Assembly: GCA_963930775.1 (NCBI GenBank)
Contig: OZ005705.1
Span: 6,510,001 to 6,574,000, forward strand
Direction: 5' to 3'
Length of the DNA stretch: 64,000 nucleotides
From: Cliona cf. orientalis
Taxonomy: Eukaryota > Porifera > Demospongiae > Clionaida > Clionaidae
Shown here: positions 48,633-60,100 of the stretch, piece after piece
Layout: the number at the start of each line of letters is the position of its first letter
How positions within the stretch are numbered: the stretch's first letter is position 1
Notes under the pieces: model-generated
Seen by the model: only the letters and a program-made list of their open reading frames with translations
Database searches by the model: none
What the model was told of the DNA's origin: nothing
Translations under genes and position numbers: made by a program

Positions 48633-51600
48633 ATGTCGGTGAGTGATTTCTAAAGTTTAGTTTCTTAGGTCATGAGTAATTTGTGCGTATGACATGTACG
48701 TTATATTAATATGTGTGACACGTGTCAATACCTAGCCACGATTTGATATGGTATGCAGTTTGCAAAGAGGGACACAATTCGTGAGATTGAGAAGGAGGTC
48801 CAGCGGAGATGGAACAAGGAGAGAATCTTTGAAGCTGATGCACCAAAGGTCAGTCCCCCCACCCTCTCTCTCTCATGCTAATAATAAATTATTTCTCATC
48901 TCAGGATGGTGATGCTAGTGGTTGTCGTGATAAGTATTTTGTAACGTTCCCCTATCCTTACATGAATGGCCGTCTCCATCTAGGGCACACCTTCACCATC
49001 TCCAAGGTCAGTCAGTGCATATACACATGTATATGCATGTGACATACATGTAATACATATCATATTTCTCTCTCACATAATATTATACATACACGTACAT
49101 GTCCCATCAATGCCTCATCGGTGGTCAGACTGAGGTAAGTATCCGTAAATACTGTATAAACTTACCTAAATTCATCCCTTTATTTCTCTCTCTCCTTACT
49201 ATATACCCTGCTATCGTAGTTTGCTGTTGGTTATGAGCGCCTCAAGGGAAAAAGATGCCTCTTCCCCTTTGCCTTCCACTGTACTGGAATGCCAATCAAG
49301 GTTAGTATGCCTACATGTCACTTATGTACATGTACATGTATTCACTCACTCTCTCTCTCTCTCTCGCCATTCAATAGGCGTGTGCAGACAAGCTGTCCCG
49401 TGAGATGTCAGAGTTTGGCTACCCTCCTCAGTTTCCCCCCGAGCCCACTGATACCAACATCGAGGAAGAGGTCATTGACCCTGCCGACCCCACCAAGCGG
49501 GTCAAAAAGGTCAAGAGCAAGGTGGCGGCAAAAGGAGGCGGGGCCACGTATCAGTGGACCATCATGAAGGGGCTCGGTCTGGAGGACGAGGAGATTAAGA
49601 AGTTTGCCGATCCCCACCACTGGCTCAGCTACTTCCCTCCATGGGCCAAGAGTGACCTACAGGTCCTTGGCTGCAGGGTGAGCACATGTTCATCATGTGT
49701 GTCTATGAATATTATAGTTGCACCTAAAGAAGGAGAAATTTAATCATATTATCTCCTATATCTCACTCTAATTGTACATGTAAATGCGACGACCCCGTAC
49801 CACATTGATTTTGGTCATTCCCTGGTTCCTAGTTCAGACCATATACTGAGTGACTTTTTTTTGCTTAGATTGACTGGCGTCGGTCGTTCATCACCACGGA
49901 CGCCAACCCCTACTATGATTCGTTCATCCGCTGGCACTTCAAGAACCTGAAGGAGCGGGGAAAGGTGAAGTTCGGCAAGAGGCACACCATCTACTCACCG
50001 TTCAACAAGCAGCCGAGCATGGACCACGACCGGGCCAGTGGAGAGGGGGTGGGGCCTCAGGAGTACACACTCATCAAGATGAAGGCCCTCGAGCCATTCC
50101 CGGAGAAGCTGAAGTAAGTCTAAGTCACAAAGCCACTGCCTAGCTTCTTTGAATCAGTAAGTTGTCACAAAATTACACGCTTATTCCGACCAAATCAGCC
50201 TAGCCTACTAGAAGTTGAATCAGTATCAAAACGGAGCGTGATAATAATAATTTTGCCTTTGCATACATCACTACTTCTTCTGTATATATACATCACTACT
50301 TATAGAAGGCCAATGATCCTTGATTGAGTATAATAGTACATGTGTATTCAATTACTAGATGCATAGCATGCTTGTAATAATATTATCTCTCGAATTTAAT
50401 GCTCATGCAGGCCGCTGTCTGGTAAATCAGTTTTTCTAGTTGCTGCCACTCTGAGGCCCGAGACGATGTACGGTCAGACCAACTGCTGGCTTCGTCCTGA
50501 TATGGACTACATTGCTTTTGAGACAAAAACAGGTGAAGTGTTCATCAGCACAAGGCGCGCAGCCACCAACATGGCCTACCAGCTCTTCACAAACGAGTTT
50601 GGCAAGTTTGACGTCCTCGTGGAGCTCAAGGGGCAGGACATCATGGGACTTCCCCTAAAGGCCCCGCTGACGTCGTATGATGTCATCTACACACTGCCCA
50701 TGCTCACCATCAAAGAAGACAAAGGTTAGATGAAACGATATTATAAAATGAGGCTGCCCTTTGAGGTAAAGAAATCTAGACACTGCACATTCTCAGCTTA
50801 GTCAAAGCCAACCACTTTTCGAATTGAGAATTTAAATTTTTAAGTGATATTAATATTTTATTGCATAACATTTGCACTATGTTCGCTTTCAGGTACTGGT
50901 GTGGTTACGTCAGTGCCCTCTGACTCCCCAGACGACTATGCTGCACTGAGGGACGTACAGAAGAAGGCTGTAAGCAAAACTGCTGATCTGGCACTTAAAT
51001 TTCACCAATTCATACACACATACACTCACTCACACACACTCACATATACACTCTGACTCATATTCACACTTTCCAGGCGCTGAGACAGAAGTTTGGTGTG
51101 ACGGATGAGATGGTCCTACCCTACCAGCCGGTGCCGATCATCGACATCCCTGAGCTGGGTAGCCTCAGCGCCGTCTACGCCTGTGATCAGCTCAAGATTG
51201 TCTCACAGAACGACAAACAGAAGTTGGAGAAGGCAAAAGAAATGACTTACCTCAAGGGATTCTATGAAGGAGTAAGTATAACTCCGGATTTTTTTTTCAT
51301 TTGTGATCAATATCTGAAACTGATGATTGCTGTGGTATGGGATCTTCAATGCGAACATTCACTTGTTGTGGTGATGTAATGATGATGTAATGGTTTAGGT
51401 GATGGCCGTGGGGGAGTTCAAAGGGATGAAGGTTCAAGACGCTAAGAAGCCCATTCAACAGCACATGCTGTCCACGGGTGAGGCTGTCCTCTACCAGGAG
51501 CCCGAGAGGACGGTGGTCTCGCGCTCTGGGGACACCTGCGTGGTGGCTCTCTGTGACCAGTGGTAAGCAGCTGACAATTTGCATGATGTAGATACATGTA

Positions 51601-51760
51601 GATGAAATTATTGTAGAATGACAGGCATAATACTATGATTTTTTTTTAGGTATCTTGACTATGGTGAGGAAGGATGGAAGAGCAAAGCTAGAGATGCACT
51701 CAGTGGACTGAGAACGTATGATAAGCTGAAATTTGAGGAGCCTACTGTAACTCTGTGTCT

Positions 51761-51847
<87 letters not shown>

Positions 51848-54205
51848 CTTCCTCTCTGTCTGTCTGTCTTGCTTCCATTTTCCTCATCAGTTACTCGGAG
51901 GAAGTGAGGCACAACTTTCAAGGAACACTCGACTGGCTTCAGGAGCATGCCTGCTCTCGTTCCTACGGCCTGGGCACCCACATCCCGTGGGACCCCCAGT
52001 ATGTCATCGAGTCTCTCTCTGACTCCACAATCTACATGGCCTTCTACACTGTGTCCCACCTGCTACAAGGGGGTGTGGTCAATGGTTCCAAGCCTGGCCC
52101 ACTGAATATAAGGTAATTGAGAGAGAGGGAGAGAGAGAGAGAGAAATAATGTTATGATTTGACTTGCAGGCCAGAGCAGCTGACTAATGAAGTGTGGGAT
52201 TACATCTTCTTTGGAGCTGAGCTACCAGCTACTGATATCCCTGCAGACTCACTTCGGTATTGTATGCATTACTTGTTGTATTATTCAACATTATGATTCC
52301 ATCCATATACTATTCTAGGACTCTTCGTCGTGAGTTCAACTACTGGTACCCAGTTGATCTTCGAGTGTCTGGGAAAGACCTGATTCAGAACCATCTCACC
52401 TACTTCCTCTACAACCATGTGGCAATATGGCCGACACCAGAGAGAGGGCAGGAGGAGAAGGAGGGGGAGGTGTGTAGGTGGCCCGGGGCTGTGCGTGCCA
52501 ACGGACACCTTCTGCTAAACTCAGAGAAGGTGAGGTTATAGAGCTTCAGTGCCTTTAGGAACAGTCGTGAAATATTCTCTAGTGACTCAGTAGGCTTATC
52601 TCTCTCTCCTTCCCTCCCTCCCTCCCTTTCTCTCTCCCTCCCTCAGATGTCCAAGTCCACTGGTAACTTCCTGACTCTGAGAGACTCTGTGAATCGTTTC
52701 TCCGCTGACGGTACTCGCCTTGCCCTGGCTGATGCTGGAGATACTCTGGAGGATGCTAACTTTGTCTTTGAAATGGCCGACGCCGGTCTCCTCCGACTCT
52801 ATGCCCAGATTGAGTGGGTCAAGGTACAGTTACGTATATATACAAGTCAGTGCTATATGTATCATATTATAGCGGGAAACTTTCAAGGGAGAAAACTTTC
52901 ACGAATTTTGCAATTCGAGAGCCACCTTCGAAAGTTTTCTCCACGAGGTTTTAGGCATGCCATACCCACCTATACAATATTGGTTTATCATTCCGTGAAA
53001 GTTTTCTCCGTGAAATGCTCACTTCAGTATATACTAATCCATGAAAGTTTTCTCCCTTGAAAGCTTCCTATTGTACGGTACATGACAAAATATTGTGGCG
53101 TTAATGAACTATAATATTATTAGTAGTGATTGAATGACTGGTACATGTACATGTACGTATTATGTAAGACACCTCACGCTCGCTAATTGAAAGGTTTAGC
53201 AATATTTAATTACCGTAAATATTTAAAAATCTTTGAATGGACAGAAAGACTACACACGGTGGCCAAACACTCATAATTGAGAGTAAGGAGGAAGTATATA
53301 ATAATATAATTTAGTTATGTATTTGGCTAATGGTGGTGTTGTGACACACTATCCCATGCTCAACATGTATACACGTACATGTACATGTACACGCGTACAA
53401 TAGCCTTTCATAATCAATGCTTATTGCTTGAGCATGTATATAATATAATACTAACAGTTATTGTTGTGCATGCTAGGCTAAGGCACCACCTAGCACCACC
53501 TAGACCCCTGGCTCTGGCCTCGTGCATCGTTCACATAGGTGTGCCTGAGAATCAGCCACAGGGACGGTTTCCCCCCTTATAGGTTTGGAGCCTAGCTGTC
53601 ATTATGATGCAAACTTGTGATATTCTGGATAGAGCACACCACTTCTATGATTGAATTTACATGTACTTCACTCACATACAGCTAGCGCATTCATATGTAT
53701 GCACTGAGAATCAGCCACAGGGACGGTTTCCCCCCTTGTACATGTAGGCGCTATCATTATGATACAAACTTGTGATATTCTGGATGGAGCACACCACTTC
53801 TATATATAATTGAATTTACTTCACTCACATGCAGCTCCTGTCATAATAGTATTATTAAATGTTTGTTTATGTACAAATAGGAGATGATAGGGTCAAAGGA
53901 CACCTTGAGGAGCAACGACTCATCTCGGTTCACCTATCACGATCGTATCTTTGACAACGAGATGAACGATATTGTGAGGGAGACAGACGATCACTATAGC
54001 AACATGCTCTACCGTGAAGCCATAAAGACCGGCTTCTATGACCTTCAGGCGGCCAGGGACCGTTACCGTGACATCACGGCTGCAGGAGACGGTATGAACT
54101 GGCAGGTGGTGCAGAAATTTATTGAGGTAATTTGAGTGTTTGCTAGGAGATGAGACTTGAAAGATGAATGACTAGCTAATAATGATAATCTCAATCATCC
54201 CCCTG

Positions 54206-54253
<48 letters not shown>

Positions 54254-56885
54254 TCCCTCCCCTCTCAGATTCAGGCCCTGCTGCTGTGTCCTGTGTGCCC
54301 TCACATTGCCGAGCACATCTGGTCTCTTCTGGGAAAGGTAATTGGCACTTACTGTTCCATTAAAACTTGTGTAAATGTACTATCCTGTTACATTTAGTAG
54401 CCCTTTTCATGATGCTTTGGTGCAGATCCAGTACAATTTAACACGTACACGTACTCCACCATTATCTAAAATCCTGTGCACCTCTGTATTCTTCGAACGT
54501 TGAAGATTGAGATTTTTTTTCTTTTTTTTCATACTAGACGGAGAGTATCATGCATGCCCGTTGGCCAGAGGTGGGCGTGGTCGACCTCACCCTGCTCAAG
54601 GAGGCGGACTACCTAACTGCCGTGTCCCACGAGTTCAGAGTCCGTCTCAAGAAGATGGTGGAGATGAGAGAAAAGGTCAAAACTGCAAACATCATTCCAT
54701 TTAGCTTTTTTCCCCTGTACATGTACTTCAGCATGATTTCTCCTCCCTCAGCCCCCTAGTGCACTTGCTCTATATGGTAATACTAAGATGTGTAGGATAC
54801 AATGTACATGTGTATGTAGGTACTGCAATTGTATCTTGTACTACATCCTACTACTATACTACTAACTTGTACATGAACTGATACTACATACACATGTATA
54901 TTATGTACCTTGTGTTTGTGCCACGTGTGTGTGTGTGTGTATATGTGTGTATACAGAAGTCGAAGCCGAGTGAGCAGGTGGCTCGTCCCGAGTACGGTGT
55001 GGTCTACGTGGCAGAGGGCTACCCGTCATGGCAGCACCTCATCCTAGTCAAGCTCGGGGAGATGTACAACGAAGCAGACAACTCTCTTCCCCCCAACAAG
55101 GAGGTCTTCGAAAACCTCAAGAGCTTAGCGGAGCTGAAGCCGCACATGAAGAAGCTGATGCCTTTCGTTCAGCAGGTGAAGGACAACCTTGCCGTGAAGA
55201 AGGCAGAGGCACTGCAGCTGTCTTTGCCGTTTGATGAGAAGGCCACGCTGATGATTAATCTCAACTACCTAGTCAGATCACTGGAGGTGGGTGGTGGTGG
55301 GTCTAGCTCTCTGTGGGAGGGAGGGAGGGAGAGAGAGAGAGAAAGAGAACCTTCATAAATTTCAACTATCTAGCAATCGTTGATTTTATTTTGCAGTTGA
55401 GTGAGATTTGGGTTGAGAGTGTCTCCCAGTCTCCTGACAAGAAGGTGAAGGAGGAGTGTTCCCCTGGAAAGCCAATCACTGTCTTCTCCAGCACCCCACA
55501 CAAGGTACGTAGGCTCTAACACAAACTAGCTAACTATAAGTACCGAACTAGTCAACCCTTTCCTATCATTGCGTACTATAATACAAATTTATGTACACAC
55601 AAACATGTACATGTACTTGTAATACAATCATGTACATATACATTACAAGTACATGTGCATGTGTACACATACTCTGCTCTCATCAGTGCAGTGACGACTG
55701 ATTTGACTATTCCTGCCAATAAACAGCATCCCACACATGCACAAACTTACGTGTTAGTAGATTTAACAATTAAAATGAGACTATGCTAATGGTTGGTTCC
55801 CTTGTAATTATGCATTTTTAACCCAAATTAAGGAGTGATTTTGACTTTCCCACACGCTGCTCAGCAAACACACTTATGTCTTGTGGTCTTGTTCAGGAAT
55901 TTGTCCGTGTCTCGATGGTCAACCCTCAGAGGAGCACGCCCTACTTCTCCGTCCAGCTGTCGGTCTACGACGGGGACACATTCTCGACCGTCGTGGACAG
56001 GATCAGGAGGACAAGCGGAGTGCCGGGTGAGTAAGTGTGAAGGCAGGAAGTGTGTGTCCATCCGTCTGTCTCAATTTTGTGTTATTTATTCATTATCAAG
56101 ATCACTTATTATATTAGATGTCTAGTTTGGATTTCAAGCGACACATTTTCGCACCTTTCCATATAATATTGTGGATGAGAAAATGAAATTCCGCTATAGA
56201 TAATTATAATGTGCTTTGCCTACATGTACGTAGCTACATGTACATGTACATCTGTTCCGAAGTTTCCCTGAGAAGGGAGTGGGGGTGTGAGTGATGTGAG
56301 GTGGAGGGATGAGAGGGGAGTGGGGGTGTGAGTGGTGGGAGGTGGAGGGATGAGAAGGGAGTGGGGGTGTGAGTGGTGGGAGGTGGAGGGATGAGAAGGG
56401 AGTGGGGGTGTGAGTGGTGGGAGGTGGAGGGATGAGAAGGCCGGGAGTGGTGGCGTGAGTGGTGGGAGGTGGAGGGATGAAAAGAAGGGCCGATCATTAC
56501 GTAACCAATTACCATCATTTAGGGTAATGTATTTGATGATGTAAATTTTAGTTAGGGAACGAGAGGCAAGTAAATCAGTCAGAGAAAGGGGTAGCAAGTT
56601 CGTCACTCCCTAACCGCAAATCTAATAAGAATCTGCTATTTTTGTGATCTCAGTAGGTACTTATGATTGTGTATTTATTTAGGCAACCTAAAAATGGAGC
56701 TGTTTAGGTACGAGAAGGATGCACGGTCCATTCCAGTCACTGGAGAGCAGAATGGAGTCATTGGAATCGGACCCAAGGCATCGTTTTCCATCCAAGACAA
56801 GGTTCTCTACATGGCAGACCCCGAGAGTGGGAAGGGGACTGTACCAGTGGGTACGCACATGCAGTACACAGTGAACGTCAATTAA
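48633..56885 (+). CDS. LARS1: Leucyl-tRNA synthetase, cytoplasmic
   Basis: Twenty-three exons from 48633-48638 (Met-Ser only) to 56683-56885 give 1188 residues (human 1176). The class I signatures are present: HLGH at 57-60 in [15 protein letters not shown], and KMSKS at 722-726, split by the intron after 52529. The CP1 editing domain contains [13 protein letters not shown] and [13 protein letters not shown]. The tail includes the C-terminal region specific to archaeal and eukaryotic cytosolic enzymes. It charges tRNA-Leu and, in animals, also acts as a leucine sensor for mTORC1. Exon 4 is a 6-nt microexon (49129-49134) giving Thr-Glu. Introns hold a CT tract, a MITE, a 160-bp tandem duplication and a minisatellite. 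Confidence 0.97.
49129..49134 (+). other. 6-nt microexon of LARS1 (Thr-Glu)
   Basis: ACTGAG is flanked by GTGGTCAG and GTAAGTAT. Both neighbours are phase 0, and inserting Thr-Glu makes ISK-TE-FAVGY, which aligns without a gap to the Lys-Cys-Glu-Phe-Ala-Val-Gly-Tyr of human LARS1. Without it the protein would lack two residues at this spot. Confidence 0.75.
51765..51841. repeat. (CT)n microsatellite in LARS1 intron 12
   Basis: About 77 bp of CT repeats upstream of the acceptor at 51890, again serving as a long pyrimidine tract. Confidence 0.93.
52824..53880 (+). other. LARS1 intron 16: MITE plus tandem duplication
   Basis: About 52855-53080 is a foldback element: GGAAACTTTCAAGGGAGAAA at the left is inverted at the right, which closes with TACGGTA. 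Next, two direct copies of a roughly 150-bp block (53545-53690 and 53705-53838) both begin GAGAATCAGCCACAGGGACG and end near CTTCACTCACAT. Nothing coding is seen. Confidence 0.75.
56274..56480. repeat. Minisatellite, five copies of a 41-bp G-rich unit
   Basis: The GGGGGTGTGAGTG core recurs at 56281, 56322, 56363 and 56404, exactly 41 bp apart, with a diverged fifth copy. It lies in the last LARS1 intron and is strongly G-rich on the coding strand. Confidence 0.93.
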
Positions 56886-56920
56886 CTAATTATTATTATT
56901 ATTATTATTATTATAGCCTT

Positions 56921-56926
56921 AATAAA
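56921..56926 (+). terminator. LARS1 polyadenylation signal AATAAA
   Basis: A canonical AATAAA lies 36 bp after the LARS1 stop, and the SRCR gene's stop lies just beyond at 57121. Confidence 0.6.
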
Positions 56927-57120
56927 ATTTGCCAAAAAAATGATATTATTTTGTTACGGTGAATGGTATTTGAAAATATGATATGATGATATACAAAATA
57001 GCAATGACATTATTAAAATTTTGCACTCTAGCAAATTAAATTTTGACGGGAAAAAAAAAGAAGGCTAGTGAGTGGCTGGTGTGGGCAGTGGAGATTTAGT
57101 AAAGCAGTGGAGAATTATTA

Positions 57121-60100
57121 TTAGAGGTTGTCCTCAAACTTTTGTTTTTCCAAGGAGGTGTCGTCGTGGATACCATTTTCTGTAATGATGCCGTTCTCTG
57201 CATCGACTATTGGAGCCTCATCCAACTGGACAGTCCTGCACGTGTGTGTATGTATGCGTAGACATTGTGCAAGATTAAGCAATGCAGTACCTTTTGGTTT
57301 CAATATTTATATGTATACTACATGTTACACACGCCACCTGGTTGTAGCTAGATTGTACATGTACAGCAATACCACATGCATGTACATGCATGTGGTGTAC
57401 ATGTGTGAATGTGGTCAGGTGGGATAGTAGCAGTATTATTTACAGAGCCCTGAAAAGAGCAGTGGTTAGGAAATGTGTAGTGAGCAGAGTAAAGTTAGCT
57501 ATTGGAGGATGTGGTGTGGGGTGGGATGGGGATTCTGGGAAACATGAAGACTGTATGCATTAATTTTGGAAAAACACTTATGGGGGAGCAAAGATGTGCA
57601 AAAATCGAGTCATTCTAAGTGCCCTAGAGACTTATCATAACTCGATCATCGATCGAATCTGCATATTTTATACAGTACCACCCAGATCAAAGTGGCACCA
57701 GATGACATACAACTGCTACAAAATCACGTCCACATTGTATGTACCTGAACTTTGCGTAGACGAGGAATATGATGAGGATTGCACACGCTGTGACGAGGAG
57801 TATGGTCACGACGACAATTGGAACGGAAATGGCCACGGCTTGGTCTGTGGTCAACCCATCGCTCTCTGCTGTGTCTGCAAAATGAAAAAGTACATACACA
57901 ACACTAAATATGGTGAAAAAAGGGTCAGAGATTGATAGATCGAATTTCCATCGACTGCACATAAAAGCAGCAGTACAGCCCTAACACTGTAAGCTACGAC
58001 AATAGAGGAATTTAGGGGACATGTTTGTGCAAAACACGAGTTCCAACGTTCAGCCATAACATTATTAAATTTTATGCACTCGCATTCAGTAACAAAAAAA
58101 GCAACTGTAGACCGTCTACTCCCAGGCTAAGGACTCAGTTACACTGAGAACTGGGTAGCACAAAAGCATCGAAATCAGCGCGGCAGCGATGATAGTACTG
58201 CTATTAAAAACTCACTTGAAGACATTTCCCCACCAGTTTCTTGCTGAACAATGAGCTTCTTGTGGTCAGCGCTGGGAGCGCGATGCGCGGCGCTCTCGCG
58301 AAGCCATAGTATGGGACATGTGGGTTTTTATTGCGCATGCGCAGTGGGAATCGCGATCTTTTTACCTGCTCTCGTGTCGCAAATCACTCCTGCATCTTCT
58401 TCGTGATTGCAGTTGTTTTGCATGTTGTTCTGACACTCTAGCAAGGTAGACTCCCTTCCAGTGCACTTGGTGTCATCCAATAAGATTTCCTGTTTCCTGC
58501 TCCCAGCACCAAATGATCGAGATTTTCCAGCTATAATAATATTATTATATTGCATGGAAGTGCACGCATGATCGTAGCTATAATATTCTATATTGCCATG
58601 CTATACCTTCAAATCCAAGTTGCTTGCATACAACTGTTGCGCTATTATCGTCCCAGGAGTCATCACAAACAGTACCCCACTGGTTGTTGAGGCAAATCTC
58701 CACCCTTCCCTCGTTTGTACTGCTTCCATTGACCAGCTGAATAGCTCCAGGCTTGCACTCCTCACGCACATCTCGGGCTACAATGCACATGAAAATTAGA
58801 TTATGGAATGCATAGGATCAAAACGTACTATAGCTAAACTTCCTATCTACTCAGTAATATTATTATAAATCGTGGGTGAATAATTAGCCGTTGACCCTGA
58901 AGTTGTGCAAGAACGAAAACAGTACTAGAAGTTCCAAAGTTCACTTCTGCAGACACAACTATGAAATTTATCGCTACTGTCAACACAATTATTTGTATTT
59001 AGAAAAAGGAGGGTGGAAGGGATTTCTATGGGGGATGTGGCCTTTGATACACTTCAAGAGCGGAAAAGGTGCTCCATCATCCTCCTAATGCACTTACTGC
59101 ACAAGCAGAAACCTAACGTACCTAAACAAAACAAAGCAGCATCATTTTCATGGCTGCACTTCTCCTCTTGCATCGATACGACGGTTACGGTTCCTGAATT
59201 GCTGACACTCACTGAGAAGATACCACCAGACCCATGGCCAAAATACCCTGTCCTCACTGCAGCACCAGCTGTAAACATGATAATATTATTATGAGAAGCC
59301 ACAACAATAAGTACCATGCAAATGAGGATGGGTATTAAAGTGCATGCAGTGGAAGTTAGGTGTGCCCGATAAACAGAAGTCTTCACAGGAGAATTCAAAA
59401 TAGCCATTATGATGTAAGCCTGTAAGGGCTGCGGCACAAAGGGCAGTACAAGGTCAGAAGCAAAGGGTGGCCACATGAAAGTATCCTCTGACTCAATTGC
59501 CTAGCCACAACTTCTTTTAGCTGGGCTTAATAAATCGAATTAGCAATATCTTGTTTAAGTTTTATTTAATACACTTGTAAGAGACAGGCACCACTTAAAA
59601 ATGCAAGGTGGAGCAATAATTAATGTTTAATTGGAACTATAATTAGTGCTGAAAATGGATGTTGATGATAGAAAATTCAAAGCAGGAGAAAACGATCATA
59701 CCTTTGAGTCCGATTTGCTCGCAGATCATGGCAGCTGTCTTATCATCAAAGCTGTCGGCACATATTGATCCCCACAGGCCGTCAACACACACTTCTATGC
59801 GTCCACTTGTGTTTGTTCCACCAACAAATCTGAAGTCGTTCTCCACACATGGTACAACTGTAGAGGGTTGAAAATTAGTGATAGAATGAGAGGAGGAGCA
59901 CTCTTAATGGATAAGTCTTGTCTTCATGTCAGCTTTATAAACCATTTAGGATGTCTGGTGATGAGGTTATCTCTCATATTATTATGGAGGTATATACTAT
60001 TATTATTATTAAGGTACACTAATTGTTTTATTATGTAATTCCTTACCAGCGCAAACAATTCCAGCATCGTCGATGTGTGAACAGGCAGGCTGCTGAAGTG

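Noticed and set aside
58873-59060. Plus-strand gene opposite the SRCR receptor
   Set aside because: The frame lies in an SRCR-gene intron, has no recognisable domain and no supporting splice or promoter signals.
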